DNA of 64,000 nt, taken from Magnetovibrio sp. Its GTDB lineage: Bacteria; Pseudomonadota; Alphaproteobacteria; Rhodospirillales; Magnetovibrionaceae. The stretch covers positions 124,001-188,000 of the forward strand of contig JANQJR010000041.1 of the NCBI GenBank assembly GCA_028281525.1, written 5' to 3'. Made by a program: the position numbers and the translations under genes. Of this stretch, positions 16,841 to 26,197 are shown one piece after another (the stretch's first letter is position 1; each line of letters starts with the position of its first letter). Below the pieces are notes generated by a model. The model had not been told where the DNA came from, ran no database searches, and saw only the letters and a list, made by a program, of their open reading frames with translations.

Positions 16841-17212
16841 TCACTTCTTCTTCGCGGTTTTGACGGGCTTCTTTTTCAGGGTCGTTTTTTTGCCGCCGCC
16901 GACGCCGAACAACCGCTCCAAGAAAGAGCGTTTGCGCGGCTTTTTCTTCTTCGGCTTTTTGTCGTGCTGTTGAATCACCGTGCGCGGCTGATTGGTCGCG
17001 TCCGGGTTGGTGAAGGAATAGAAAATCCTGAAGTCGCCTTCGGCGTTGATTTTGTAATAGGCGATCTTATGAATCTTCGGGTTGATCTTGACCCGTTTCT
17101 GGGCGTCTTGTTCGGCGGCGAATTTGTCGTAAATGGTTTGGCTGTATTCGACCTTGCCTTCCTTCAAGGACTGGCCCGGCATACAGACATAGATTTCCAC
17201 CGCATCGCTCAT
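16841..17212 (-). CDS. Hypothetical protein with lysine-rich tail
   Basis: A 123-residue protein of unknown function. The first ~80 residues (SDAVEIYVCMPGQSLKEGKV; INPKIHKIAYYKINAEGDFR) look like a small alpha/beta domain. The last 40 are strikingly basic (KKPKKKKPRKRSFLERLFGV followed by KKTTLKKKPVKTAKKK), suggesting binding to nucleic acid or acidic membrane lipids. No signal peptide is seen. It stands alone between the repeat element and another small gene on the same strand. Confidence 0.6.
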   Translation of the reverse strand: MSDAVEIYVCMPGQSLKEGKVEYSQTIYDKFAAEQDAQKRVKINPKIHKIAYYKINAEGDFRIFYSFTNPDATNQPRTVIQQHDKKPKKKKPRKRSFLERLFGVGGGKKTTLKKKPVKTAKKK

Positions 17213-17350
17213 AGCCTTCGCACGGGCCCGCCCGAGGCGTCGGTCCGTCCCCGTTTCACATCGCGCTCAGCCTTTAAGTGTAGGCGATTTTTCGCGCGGG
17301 AAAAAACGATAACGGTCCGCCCAGAAAGGCTGCGAATTCAGGTTGCGAAT

Positions 17351-17530
17351 TCAGGCCGCGAATTTAAGCATCAACGCTCGTTTCTTTTCAAGCAGGGCGT
17401 GCTTGCAGTTCCTGTCGCTGGTCTGCGGCAACAACTCGCAAACATCGGTCACATCTTCCAGCCGGCCATCGGCCGTCATGGCCATCACGCGGGCGTCTTC
17501 CGTCACAAACACAAACTGAGCATCCTTCAT
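17351..17530 (-). CDS. Small hypothetical protein (59 aa)
   Basis: A 59-residue frame starting MKDAQFVFVTEDARVMAMTA, with TDVCELLPQTSDRNCKHALL later; its two cysteines are not in a known motif. The frame extends upstream without a good start, and ATG at 17528-17530 is preceded by GGAGATCC about 7 bases away, supporting this start. Function is unknown. It is read in the same direction as the lysine-rich protein gene downstream. Confidence 0.45.
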   Translation of the reverse strand: MKDAQFVFVTEDARVMAMTADGRLEDVTDVCELLPQTSDRNCKHALLEKKRALMLKFAA

Positions 17531-17712
17531 AGCGGATCTCCATTTTGGTGCGATCCCGGCTCGGCGCCCCACGGTGTGGATGAGCCTTTGGATCGGGGGT
17601 CTATATACAATATATGCTATACAGCCTGCTTTTACACCCCCATGGGCTGTAAAAAGCACGCTATTTGGTAGTTATACATTGGTATTGTTACAAGATATTG
17701 TAATTGCAGTGT

Positions 17713-18417
17713 TTATGCGGCCTGGGCGTAGAGGGCTTGCAGTTTGGCCAAATCGACCCCTTCGTAACTCTCCCATTCGGCCAAACATCCCGTGAAATCC
17801 TGACCTTGGGTGTAGTCGTTGGTGACCACCAGGCACGGCACATGGGCGCGCTGACACGCCACCAAACCGTTGCGGCTGTCTTCCAGCGCCAGGGTTTCAC
17901 CAGCTTCCAGGCCCAATCGATCCAGCACCCAATTGTAAACATCCGGTTCGGGCTTGAGCACCGGCACCACGCCGCCGTCGCCGATGCATGTGAACCAACC
18001 GAGGCTTTCTTCGCCCAAATTGGCCTTCAACAGCGCTTCCACGTTGACCGGGGTGGTGGTGGTGGCGATGGCGATGGTCATGCCCTTTTCCCGGCATTCG
18101 TTGATCAGCGCTTCGATGCCGGGACGCAACGGCACTTGGCCGTTTTGCAGGCGGGCGACGTAAAAGCCGGTCTTGCTTTTGTGCAAGTTTGCAATCAGGT
18201 CGTCGATGTCGGCACGTTCCAGGAATGCGGGATCATTTTCTTCCAGGAAAAAGCGGATGCGCTGTTTGCCGCCGGTGACCGACAGCAAATGTTTGTAGAG
18301 TTTTCGATCCCAGACCCAATCGAATCCGGCTTCGGCGAAAGCGTCGTTGAAGGCTTCCCGATGGGCGTCTTCGGTATCGGCCAAGGTCCCGTCGACGTCA
18401 AAAATCAAGGCTTTCAT
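17713..18417 (-). CDS. HAD-superfamily phosphatase (CbbY/phosphoglycolate phosphatase-like)
   Basis: A 234-residue HAD hydrolase. Motif I is FDVDGTLADTEDAHREAFND with both catalytic aspartates, motif II is AIATTTTP, the lysine of motif III is in KPEPDVYNWVL, and motif IV is LALEDSRNGL. The helical cap between motifs I and II fits the CbbY subfamily, which dephosphorylates sugar phosphates such as xylulose-1,5-bisphosphate. No Calvin-cycle genes are next to it, so the exact substrate is open. ATG at 18417 is chosen; the open frame continues upstream as non-homologous sequence. It ends in an AT-rich intergenic region with a TGCTTTTACA/TGTAAAAAGCA hairpin near 17618-17655. Confidence 0.85.
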   Translation of the reverse strand: MKALIFDVDGTLADTEDAHREAFNDAFAEAGFDWVWDRKLYKHLLSVTGGKQRIRFFLEENDPAFLERADIDDLIANLHKSKTGFYVARLQNGQVPLRPGIEALINECREKGMTIAIATTTTPVNVEALLKANLGEESLGWFTCIGDGGVVPVLKPEPDVYNWVLDRLGLEAGETLALEDSRNGLVACQRAHVPCLVVTNDYTQGQDFTGCLAEWESYEGVDLAKLQALYAQAA

Positions 18418-18519
18418 AATTGGCTCTTTACCCTTTAGTCTAAACTTATGAACCGGGGAGGCCCGCACCAATGTGGAGCCATGAACGCGCGGTGACAAGT
18501 GTTTTGAGGGTAAAAATCC

Positions 18520-18996
18520 ATGACGCACCTGCTGCATGAAGTGAAGGAAGAACTCGACTGGGCCGCGCGCGAATTGCAGAGCGCAGAGCAGGAGTTCGCC
18601 CTACTTGAAGCGCGTCTCAGAGGCCGCCTGGATCAGAGCGGGGATGAGGAACGCGACACCTTGATTCGGGAAATCAAAGAGAGAAAACGGGCGCTCGATC
18701 TAGATGAATTGTATGCTATTCTTGCCCGCGCTACGCGGCGCTTCAGCCTACTGGCCCGGGTCTACGAAATCGGCGCGCAACACGAAAAGACCGAAGACAT
18801 CGTCACCGCCTTGACCGACGGCCTGCTGTTCCGCTTGGACGATATGGATGAAGAAACGGACAAGGTCATCTTCAAAGCGGCCGAAGCCCTGCAGACTTAC
18901 TTCCACGTCCACTTTTCCGACGAGTCCGATGCCGTGCTGCGCGATGCGTGGCTGGAGGTGGAGCAGAAGCTGCGCGACAAGGGCCGGAAAATCTAG
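18520..18996 (+). CDS. Hypothetical helical protein
   Basis: A 158-residue, highly charged helical protein (EVKEELDWAARELQSAEQEF; ERDTLIREIKERKRALDLDE), probably with an N-terminal coiled coil, followed by a compact C-terminal part (VIFKAAEALQTYFHVHFSDE). I do not recognise a family, and no membrane or catalytic motif is visible. It is divergent from the HAD gene and convergent with the yjbQ-like gene, so it is likely a single-gene unit. Confidence 0.6.
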   Translation: MTHLLHEVKEELDWAARELQSAEQEFALLEARLRGRLDQSGDEERDTLIREIKERKRALDLDELYAILARATRRFSLLARVYEIGAQHEKTEDIVTALTDGLLFRLDDMDEETDKVIFKAAEALQTYFHVHFSDESDAVLRDAWLEVEQKLRDKGRKI

Positions 18997-19024
18997 ACCC
19001 CGGCCCCCTCACCTTTAAGCAGCT

Positions 19025-19444
19025 TCAATCCCCCACCATTTGCAAAACCACCTGGCGGTGATGATCGCGGGCGCGGTGTTCATAGAGAAAAATGCCCTGC
19101 CACGTGCCCAGCGCTGGGCGGCCATCCACCACCGGAATCGAAAGGGACACGTCGGTGAGCGCGGAGCGGATGTGCGCGGGCATGTCGTCCGCACCTTCGT
19201 TGACGTGGGTGTAGAGCGACGGGTCTTCGCGCACGAGCTGTTTGAAGAATGTCTCGATGTCGGATTGCACGTCCGGGTCGGCGTTTTCCTGAATGGTCAA
19301 GCTCGCAGAGGTGTGGCGGCAAAAGACCGTCAGCAAGCCGTTTTGAATGCCGCTTGCGCCGACCCAGGCATTGACGTCGCGGGTGATTTCGAACAGGCCC
19401 TGGCGGTTGGTGTGGATGCTGATGGATGTGCTGGCTTGCTTCAA
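19025..19444 (-). CDS. YjbQ-family protein (secondary thiamine-phosphate synthase-like)
   Basis: A 139-residue protein of the YjbQ/UPF0047 family. The conserved stretch is GLLTVFCRHTSASLTIQENA followed by DPDVQSDIETFFKQLV, with a later ADDMPAHIRSAL and GTWQGIFLYEHRARDHHR. Some members show weak thiamine-phosphate synthase activity; the true role is uncertain. The start is an unusual TTG (19442-19444) supported by AGGAGG about 11 bases upstream and by no other start in frame. It follows the YgjP-like gene (19490-20197) on the same strand. Confidence 0.88.
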   Translation of the reverse strand: MKQASTSISIHTNRQGLFEITRDVNAWVGASGIQNGLLTVFCRHTSASLTIQENADPDVQSDIETFFKQLVREDPSLYTHVNEGADDMPAHIRSALTDVSLSIPVVDGRPALGTWQGIFLYEHRARDHHRQVVLQMVGD

Positions 19445-19489
19445 GGCCTCGTCCCCCTCCTGCGCGTTGATGTGATGTAGAGCCCGGCT

Positions 19490-20197
19490 CTAGCCGTATT
19501 TATGAAGATCGCGCCCATACGCATGCAACCAATCGCGCGCCTGGTCCAGGCGTTCCGTCAGGCTGGCGGCCAGCGTCCAAAACGCCGCGCTGTGATCGCG
19601 GTGGTGCAGATGCGCGACTTCATGGGCGACGACATAATCCAAAACGAACTCTGGCGCCAGCACCAAACGCCAACTGAAATTCAGGTTCCCCCCAGCCGTG
19701 CAAGAGCCCCAACGCGATTTCGTATCGCGCACGGTGATACGCCCGATACGTTTGTCGATGCGGCACGCCTTTTCATGCGCACGGGCGGAAATTTCCATGC
19801 GCGCCTGGGCTTTGAGCCAATCGCGCAGGCGGCGGCTGAGATGCTCTTCGCGCCCGGCGACGATGATCTCGCCGTCCGCTTTCCGGATGCCGCGCCCGTC
19901 TGGGCAGTGGCGGATCACCTGCGTTTCGCCCAACAGCGGCACATGCGCACCGTCGACGAACGCCACCGTTTCGGGCTGCTTGGCGAGTTGGCGCTTGATC
20001 CAGGCGGTCTTGCGCGCCGCCATGTCGACGCCTTCGGCGAACGCCGCCCATTTGGGAATGGTCACCACCGCGCCCTGGCCGTCGTCCGCGATGCGCAGGA
20101 TTAAACGCCTGGCTTGCGGGTGGCGGCGCACCACCAGGGGCACCGCCCGGCCGTCGATCTCAAGGGTATGGCGGGAGTGGGTTTTGCGCGCGGCCAT
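19490..20197 (-). CDS. YgjP-like zinc metallopeptidase domain protein
   Basis: A 235-residue protein of the YgjP/DUF45 (WLM-like) metallopeptidase group. The zinc motif HEVAHLHHRDHSAAFW contains HExxH with a third ligand further on. Upstream it shows the family stretch TVRDTKSRWGSCTAGGNLNF with NFSWRLVLAPEFVLDYVVAH. The C-terminus ends in RLDQARDWLHAYGRDLHKYG. It probably acts in the cytoplasm on unknown substrates. Its TAG stop sits inside a TAGAGC/GCTCTA palindrome at 19478-19492. Confidence 0.85.
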   Translation of the reverse strand: MAARKTHSRHTLEIDGRAVPLVVRRHPQARRLILRIADDGQGAVVTIPKWAAFAEGVDMAARKTAWIKRQLAKQPETVAFVDGAHVPLLGETQVIRHCPDGRGIRKADGEIIVAGREEHLSRRLRDWLKAQARMEISARAHEKACRIDKRIGRITVRDTKSRWGSCTAGGNLNFSWRLVLAPEFVLDYVVAHEVAHLHHRDHSAAFWTLAASLTERLDQARDWLHAYGRDLHKYG

Positions 20198-20206
20198 GGG
20201 CTGCTC

Positions 20207-20710
20207 TCATTCCGGCCAGGCCACGATGTGGTTTTCCAAGTCACCCGCATCGTGGGCCGCCACGCAGCGCCCCCGCACCGAAATGCCCGCCACAGCCACG
20301 GTGCCTGGATCGCCGCTGATCAACGGATGCCAATCGTAGAGGTCCTTGCCTTCGGCCAGCAGCCGGTAAGCGCATGTGCTCGGCATCCACTTGAGATCCT
20401 GAATGTTGGCGGGTGACAAGGGCACGCAATCGGGCACATAACGGTGACGCTCCGCGTAGTTCGCACACCGGCAGGTATCCGGATTCAACTGCGGGCAAGC
20501 CACTTCGGTGTAGCTGATGGCGCCGGTCTCGAAGTCCTCGAGTTTTTCCAGACAACACCGCCCGCACCCATCGCAGAGCGATTCCCACTCTTGCAAAGAC
20601 AGCTCAGATAGGGGCTTCGCACGCCAAAACGGAACGTTTTGATTGGCGTTAACGTTTGGACCCGTTGGATTTTTTCGGTTTAGACGGTTTATCACTGGGC
20701 GCGGCACCAT
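20207..20710 (-). CDS. YcgN-family cysteine-cluster protein (UPF0260)
   Basis: About 160 residues. The core from [20 protein letters not shown] onward matches the YcgN family, with the cysteine cluster [14 protein letters not shown], then [18 protein letters not shown] and a late [20 protein letters not shown]. These cysteines likely bind a metal or iron-sulfur cluster; function is unknown. No ATG lies just before the core. ATG at 20710 or GTG at 20695 would give a short non-homologous leader and overlap the end of the PHA depolymerase gene by about 50-60 bases. The start is therefore uncertain. Confidence 0.8.
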   Translation of the reverse strand: MVPRPVINRLNRKNPTGPNVNANQNVPFWRAKPLSELSLQEWESLCDGCGRCCLEKLEDFETGAISYTEVACPQLNPDTCRCANYAERHRYVPDCVPLSPANIQDLKWMPSTCAYRLLAEGKDLYDWHPLISGDPGTVAVAGISVRGRCVAAHDAGDLENHIVAWPE

Positions 20711-21920
20711 GGGTTTTGATGAACTTGGCGATTTGCGGCTGAATAATACCACGCCATTTGCGTCCATTGAAAATCCCATAATGGCCGACGCTCTCCTGGA
20801 CGATGCGTCCGCGCTTGGCTTTGGGAATATCGGGACAAATCGTGTGCGCGGCCGAGGTCTGGCCGACGCCGGAAATATCGTCCAATTCGCCTTCCACGGT
20901 CATCAACGCCACGTCCTTGATGGCGGTGGTGTCGACCTTGCGGTCGCGGTACGTCAATTCGCCCTTCGGAAGCGCGTGTTCCAGAAACACCGCCTTGATG
21001 GTGTCGAGGAAATAGTCCGCCGGCAAATCCATCACCGACATGTATTCGTCGTAAAACTGGCGATGCTTGGCGGCGTTGTCGCCGTCGCCCTTGACCAAGT
21101 GCCAGAAGTGATCGACGTGGGCGTTCATGTGGTTGTCGATGTTCATGCCCAAGAACCCCTGCAACTGCAAGAATCCTGGATAAACGCGCCGCGCTGCGCC
21201 GGGATAGACCATCGGTACACGGTGGATCGAATGGCTTTTGAACCAGTTGAGGTCGTGTTCCTTGGCGAACGCGTTGACCGCAGTCGGATTCTCGCGGGTA
21301 TCCACCGGGCCACCCATCAAGGTCATGGTGCGCGGAATCACTCCGCCGCGGCCCGCAGCAATGTCTTCGGATTGCAGCGCCACCGCCGCCAGCACCGGAA
21401 CCGAAGGCTGGCACACGGCCATGACATGGGCGTCGGGACCCAACAGCTGCATGTACCACATCATCAGTTCGATGTAGTCGTCGAGATGGAAATTGCCGAC
21501 CCTCAACGGAACATCGCGTGCGTCCGTCCAATCGGTGATGTAAACGTCATGGTCGGGCAGCATGGCTTCGACGGTGCCGCGCAGCAACGTCGCGTAGTGG
21601 CCGGACAGCGGCGCAACCATCAACACCTTGGGTTGACCGGAAACACCGTCTTTCTTGAAGTGAATCAGGTCACAAAACGCCGTTTCGTCGACCACCTCTT
21701 CGCGCACCCGCACCGGCTCGCCGTCGACTTTCACGTGGCGAATGCCGAACTCCGGCTTGCCGTAACGCCGCGTGAGACGTTCCGCCATTTCCAGGCCCGC
21801 CGCCATGGGGCGGCCATAAGGCATATGCTGAAACGGCGTCATTGCCGCGCGCGACGCTTTCAGCCAAGCCCGATATGGGCTCAACGCAATATGTTGAAAT
21901 TCATGAAAGTGATACAGCAT
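20649..21920 (-). CDS. phaZ: Intracellular polyhydroxyalkanoate depolymerase
   Basis: A 423-residue enzyme that releases 3-hydroxybutyrate from stored PHA granules. It begins [20 protein letters not shown], as do rhizobial and Rhodospirillales PhaZ proteins. The lipase-box-like nucleophile motif is [14 protein letters not shown] (cysteine in place of the first glycine, as in this family). The later part contains [24 protein letters not shown] segments and [14 protein letters not shown] with the catalytic acid, then a histidine near [16 protein letters not shown]. The tail is lysine/serine-rich ([13 protein letters not shown]). No PHA synthase is in the window. Confidence 0.92.
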   Translation of the reverse strand: MLYHFHEFQHIALSPYRAWLKASRAAMTPFQHMPYGRPMAAGLEMAERLTRRYGKPEFGIRHVKVDGEPVRVREEVVDETAFCDLIHFKKDGVSGQPKVLMVAPLSGHYATLLRGTVEAMLPDHDVYITDWTDARDVPLRVGNFHLDDYIELMMWYMQLLGPDAHVMAVCQPSVPVLAAVALQSEDIAAGRGGVIPRTMTLMGGPVDTRENPTAVNAFAKEHDLNWFKSHSIHRVPMVYPGAARRVYPGFLQLQGFLGMNIDNHMNAHVDHFWHLVKGDGDNAAKHRQFYDEYMSVMDLPADYFLDTIKAVFLEHALPKGELTYRDRKVDTTAIKDVALMTVEGELDDISGVGQTSAAHTICPDIPKAKRGRIVQESVGHYGIFNGRKWRGIIQPQIAKFIKTHGAAPSDKPSKPKKSNGSKR

Positions 21921-22051
21921 AAGGACTTAGGGGGGTCTTTGGTTTATTTAGCAAGTAATATAAAATCCTAACGCGATTCTGGCCGAAGTCACGCAAAAAA
22001 TTTTTGCACTGCAACAATATCCTTACTAGGAGTCGGGTTTAAGAAGCGAAA

Positions 22052-23380
22052 TCAAGGCCTTGGTTCGCGGTCGATGAGATGCACAAACGACCCGCAAACG
22101 CGGCCCTGAACCAGACCGCAACGCCCCAGTTTGACGCCATCGGCATCCTGGGCCTCGAACAAATGATTGCCCGGCCCTTCGTTGGTGATGGTGGCGTAGT
22201 GGAATTCATGACCGCGCAGCTTGGCGTGAACGCGGCCCAAGGGCGTTTCGGCGATCAACACCAAGCGGCGATACCCCAGATGCAGCTTGCGCGTTTCGAA
22301 CGAAGTGCCGAGCGGCAGCAATCCCGCCATGGCATGCGTAGTGCCGTCCGCATCCTGCATGCCGCGGCCCAGCACCATGTAACCACCGCACTCGCCATAG
22401 ACCATCGCACCCCGCTTGGCCGCTGCGCGCACGCCGTCGAGAAAGGTATCGGCGCTGGAGATTCGGTATGCATGCAGTTCCGGATAGCCCCCCGGCAGGA
22501 ACACTGCGTCAGCGTCCACCGCCGGGGCTTGATCGTCGAGCGGCGAAAAAAAGCTGATGTCCGCGCCCTGATTGCGCCAGCCGTCGAGCACCATCGGATA
22601 GGCGAAAGCGAACGCTTCGTCCCGCGCCACGGCAATGCGGTTGCCCAGCGGGGCCAGAGGCTTGATCTCGCCCCGGGTGCGCCACCCGGTGGCGAGCGCT
22701 TGCAACGCATCCATGTCCACATGACGGCCGATGACGGCGCCCGCCGTTTTCATCAACCCATCCAGGCCGTGGTGTTCGGCGGCCTGCACCAACCCCAAAT
22801 GGCGCGACGGTAGTTCCAGGCTGGATTCCATCGGGATCATGCCCAGCACCGGCACATCCGGCACGGCCTCGGCCATGGCCTCGCGGATCACGCGCTGGTG
22901 GCGCTCTGTGCCGACGCGGTTGAAGATCACGCCGGCGATGGTGACGCCTTTGCGGAACGTGGCGAAGCCCTTGACCAACGCCCCCGCCGACGCACCTTGT
23001 GAGCGGGAGTCCACCACCAGAACCACCGGCCAGCCGGTAATTTGCGCCAGATCGGCGGTGGAGCCTTCGTTGGACGTGGCCCCGTCGAACAGGCCCATCA
23101 CCCCCTCGCAAACGACCAGGTCGCTGTCCGCGCCCTGGGTGGCGGCAATGGCGGCGAGCGTGTCTTCGCGCATCGCCCAACAGTCCGCGTTCAGGCATGC
23201 GCGTCCGGTGGCCTTGGCGTGAAAGGCCGGGTCGATGTAGTCAGGCCCCGTCTTCAGGGACGTCACGCGCACCCCTTGGGATTTCAAGTGCGCGAGGATG
23301 CCCAAAGTCACCACGGTCTTGCCGCTGCCCGAAGACGGTGCGGCGATGATCAGCCCGTTTGCGGTGACGTTCGAATTCAT
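22052..23380 (-). CDS. cobB: Cobyrinate a,c-diamide synthase (CobB/CbiA)
   Basis: A 442-residue glutamine-dependent amidotransferase that amidates side chains a and c of (cobalt-)hydrogenobyrinate or cobyrinate. The ATP site APSSGSGKTVVTLGIL is at about residues 14-29. The class I glutaminase half has LPGGYPELHAYRISSADTFL and the nucleophile cysteine in MVYGECGGYMVLG. The C-terminal histidine region GHEFHYATI is intact. It lies 22 bases after the SCO gene on the same strand, so both may share one promoter in the region before cbiD. Confidence 0.94.
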   Translation of the reverse strand: MNSNVTANGLIIAAPSSGSGKTVVTLGILAHLKSQGVRVTSLKTGPDYIDPAFHAKATGRACLNADCWAMREDTLAAIAATQGADSDLVVCEGVMGLFDGATSNEGSTADLAQITGWPVVLVVDSRSQGASAGALVKGFATFRKGVTIAGVIFNRVGTERHQRVIREAMAEAVPDVPVLGMIPMESSLELPSRHLGLVQAAEHHGLDGLMKTAGAVIGRHVDMDALQALATGWRTRGEIKPLAPLGNRIAVARDEAFAFAYPMVLDGWRNQGADISFFSPLDDQAPAVDADAVFLPGGYPELHAYRISSADTFLDGVRAAAKRGAMVYGECGGYMVLGRGMQDADGTTHAMAGLLPLGTSFETRKLHLGYRRLVLIAETPLGRVHAKLRGHEFHYATITNEGPGNHLFEAQDADGVKLGRCGLVQGRVCGSFVHLIDREPRP

Positions 23381-23402
23381 ACCTCAGGCTTTCGATCCCG
23401 TC

Positions 23403-23993
23403 TCACAAGATTTCGCCCAGACGCTTGCCCATGGTTTCGGGCGGCGTGCCGTGACCAAAGTGCGCGGCGTATTTACCATCCGGGCCCATGAGGTACGTGA
23501 TGGAACTGTGGTCCACCAGGTAATTTCCGTCGCCGTCATCTTCGTTGGTCTTGGCGTAATAGGCCTTGTAAGCTCGTGCAACGGCCTTGACCTGTTCGGG
23601 CGTGCCGGTCATGCCGATCATCTTGTCGTGGAAGTTCGGCACATAATCGGCCAACGCTTCAATGGTGTCTCGCTCCGGATCGACGGAAATGAAAATCGGC
23701 TGGACCTTGGCCAATTCTTCTTCCGATAGCTCGTCCAAAGCCAACGCCATGGTGCTCAACGACGTCGGGCAAACGTCCGGGCAGAAGGTGTAACCGAAAT
23801 AAATCAGCATGTACTGCCCACGGTAGGTTTCATCCGTGACTTCGCGCCCGGCGTGATCGGTGAGGGTGAACGGCCCGCCAAGGCTGACACTGCCGGACGA
23901 GCCATCGTGGTTGCCGGTCAGGTAGACCCGGCCCAGGGTCGCCAGCGCGACGACGACCAGCGCAGCCAAAGCGGTGAAGACAATGCGTTTCAT
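23403..23993 (-). CDS. SCO1/SenC-family copper chaperone-like protein
   Basis: A 196-residue membrane-anchored thioredoxin-fold protein that helps assemble the CuA centre of cytochrome oxidase or acts as a thiol-disulfide reductase. An N-terminal anchor (IVFTALAALVVVALATLGRV) is followed by GGPFTLTDHAGREVTDETYR and the copper motif FGYTFCPDVCPTSL (CxxxC). The distal histidine lies in DHSSITYLMGPDGKY. It sits directly upstream of cobB on the same strand and divergent from cbiD, an unexpected place for a respiratory assembly factor. Confidence 0.92.
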   Translation of the reverse strand: MKRIVFTALAALVVVALATLGRVYLTGNHDGSSGSVSLGGPFTLTDHAGREVTDETYRGQYMLIYFGYTFCPDVCPTSLSTMALALDELSEEELAKVQPIFISVDPERDTIEALADYVPNFHDKMIGMTGTPEQVKAVARAYKAYYAKTNEDDGDGNYLVDHSSITYLMGPDGKYAAHFGHGTPPETMGKRLGEIL

Positions 23994-24143
23994 GATGAAC
24001 CCTTGGTTTTTTTCGGTTTATTGAGCCGCGAGAATACGAGCCTCCACACTGGACCGCAAGTGATATAGGTCTGGTATTAGGTTCCCTGGCCACCGCACGC
24101 ATAACCCATTGTGCGCCTTGGAACCAATGCCTAAAGTGGCCCC

Positions 24144-25292
24144 ATGACGGACGCACCCTCACCGCCGCGCAAACCCGCTCATACTCCGGATGGTAAGCAC
24201 CTGAAAAAAGGCTGGACCACGGGCGCATGTGCCGCCGGGGCGGCGGCGGCGGCCTACCGTGCGCATGTCACCCGCGCGTTCGAGGACACGGTCACCATCC
24301 GTCTGCCACGCAGTGAAACGCCGACGTTCACTCTGGTGACCCAGGATTTGGATAATGTCAGCGCGCGCGCGGGCATCATCAAGGACGCAGGCGACGACCC
24401 GGACGTCACCCACGGCCTGGAAATCGTCGCCGAAGTTCACAACGCCAAGCCCGGGACCGGCGTGACCTTCGTCGCCGGCGAAGGGGTGGGCACGGTGACC
24501 ATGAACGGCCTGGCGCTGGCCCCCGGCGAGCCCGCCATCAATCCCGGACCGCGCGCCTACATCACCCAAGCCCTCGAAACCGTGGCGCAGGAGCTGGGCA
24601 CCGAAGCCGATGGGCCGCCGGATGTGGAGCTGACCATTTCCATCCCCGGCGGACGCGAAGTCGCGGATCAGACCATGAATGCGCGACTCGGTATCATCGG
24701 CGGTTTGTCGGTTCTGGGCACCACCGGCGTGGTGGTGCCGTATTCCTGTTCCAGCTGGATTCACGCCATCCAACGCGGCGTCGACGTGGCCCGTGCCCAA
24801 GGCCTGCAACATCTCCTCGGCGCCACCGGGCGGACGTCGGAAAAGGCCGCGGGCACGGAGTTGGACCTGCCCACCCAAGCGCTGATCGACATGGGGGATT
24901 TTGCAGGCGGCTTGCTCAAGTATGTGCGCGCCAATCCGGTCGAACGCCTCACCATCGCGGGCGGGGTGGGCAAGATCGTCAAACTTTCCCAAGGCCACAT
25001 GGATTTGCATTCGGCGCGCTCACGCGTGGATTTCGACAAGCTGGCCGATACGTTGCTGCATGCCGCGGGGAAGGACGCAGTCGATGCGGGCATCCTGCTC
25101 GCAGCGCGCAGCGCCAACACCGCCGCGCATGTGCTGGAACTCGCCGGTCCCCACGCCCCAAAACTCGCCGGCCTGATCGCGCGTCAAGCCCGCGAGGTGG
25201 CGCTGGCGACCCTATCGGGGGGGACGGAAGTCGCGGTTTGGGTTTATGATCGCGCGGGCAATCGCATTGGCAACAGCGGAAACGACGCATGA
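24144..25292 (+). CDS. cbiD: Cobalt-precorrin-5B C1-methyltransferase CbiD
   Basis: A 382-residue enzyme that methylates C1 of the corrin ring in the anaerobic B12 route. The N-terminal family signature is LKKGWTTGACAAGAAAAAYR, followed by FVAGEGVGTVTMNGLALAPG and the glycine-rich IIGGLSVLGTTGVVVPYSCS. The end is the usual RAGNRIGNSGNDA-type tail. CbiD is a marker of the anaerobic (early cobalt) pathway, where it replaces CobF. It overlaps cobK by 4 bases and begins the only forward-strand corrin operon here. Confidence 0.95.
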   Translation: MTDAPSPPRKPAHTPDGKHLKKGWTTGACAAGAAAAAYRAHVTRAFEDTVTIRLPRSETPTFTLVTQDLDNVSARAGIIKDAGDDPDVTHGLEIVAEVHNAKPGTGVTFVAGEGVGTVTMNGLALAPGEPAINPGPRAYITQALETVAQELGTEADGPPDVELTISIPGGREVADQTMNARLGIIGGLSVLGTTGVVVPYSCSSWIHAIQRGVDVARAQGLQHLLGATGRTSEKAAGTELDLPTQALIDMGDFAGGLLKYVRANPVERLTIAGGVGKIVKLSQGHMDLHSARSRVDFDKLADTLLHAAGKDAVDAGILLAARSANTAAHVLELAGPHAPKLAGLIARQAREVALATLSGGTEVAVWVYDRAGNRIGNSGNDA

Positions 25293-26047
25293 GCAAAAAT
25301 GTCCTGATCCTCGGCGGTACGTCGGAAGGGGTGGCCCTGGCCCATGCCTTGGCGGAGCACCGGCCAGACCTGCATGTCACGATTGCCCTGGCGGGCGAGA
25401 CCCGCGCACCCAGCGAGATGCCGGGCCATGTGCGCATCGGCAACTTCGGCGGTGCGGAAGGGCTGAAGGACTTCCTCATTACCCACGGCATCGCCGCAGT
25501 GATCGACGCAACCCATCCGTTCGCCCGGCATATCACTCAGAACGCCGTAGAAGCATGCACGGACGCCAGCGTGCCGCGGCTTTATTTCGAACGCGCCCCG
25601 TGGACCCTGCCGCAAGACACCGACGTGGTGTACGTGCCCGACATGGACGAAGCCGCGCGGCTGGTGGCGCGCACCTCCGGTTCCGCCTTTTTGACCGTCG
25701 GCCGCAAGGGTCTAAGTGCGTTTGAGCAAGTCCGTGACGTGAACCTTCTGGTCCGTCTGATCGAAGAGCCGGAACAGCCGCTGCAGTTGGAAAACTGTAC
25801 CGTGGTGACCGGCCGCCCCCCCTTCGATGAAAACGCGGAAGAGACGTTGATGCGCGAACACCAGATCGACACCTTGGTGAGCAAGGCCAGCGGCGGTGCA
25901 GCCACCCGCGCCAAGATCGACGCGGCGGCGAACGCCGGTGCGCGCATCGTGCTGATCCGCCGTCCTCCGCCGCCCGACGGCGGACGCACGTCGAGCATCG
26001 AAGAGACGTTGGGCTGGCTTTACATCCACGTCGCCAAGGAAGACTGA
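25289..26047 (+). CDS. cobK: (Cobalt-)precorrin-6A reductase (CobK/CbiJ)
   Basis: A 252-residue NAD(P)H-dependent reductase of the corrin ring. The Rossmann start is NVLILGGTSEGVALAHALAE, with ITHGIAAVIDATHPFARHIT and the later TLVSKASGGAATRAKIDAAA typical of CobK/CbiJ, then IVLIRRPPPPDGGRTSS near the end. Its start overlaps the cbiD stop by 4 bases, indicating translational coupling. It is convergent with cobM across a 150-base gap that contains no obvious gene. Confidence 0.93.
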   Translation: MSKNVLILGGTSEGVALAHALAEHRPDLHVTIALAGETRAPSEMPGHVRIGNFGGAEGLKDFLITHGIAAVIDATHPFARHITQNAVEACTDASVPRLYFERAPWTLPQDTDVVYVPDMDEAARLVARTSGSAFLTVGRKGLSAFEQVRDVNLLVRLIEEPEQPLQLENCTVVTGRPPFDENAEETLMREHQIDTLVSKASGGAATRAKIDAAANAGARIVLIRRPPPPDGGRTSSIEETLGWLYIHVAKED

Positions 26048-26197
26048 TCCAAAAACTTGCGCGCGATGAGAGAGTTTATCGGCGTCTGAGCGTGATGGGA
26101 AATGGTTGCGATTGAAGGTTCGCGTTCACGTCCAGCTCCAAAAAAACAAAGCCAGACAGCAATCATATTATTTATCTTTGACGGATTTCAAGGCATA

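Noticed and set aside
19478..19492. TAGAGC/GCTCTA palindrome as another copy of the triple-hairpin element
   Set aside because: Only the ~10-base end motif is shared; none of the internal hairpins is present.
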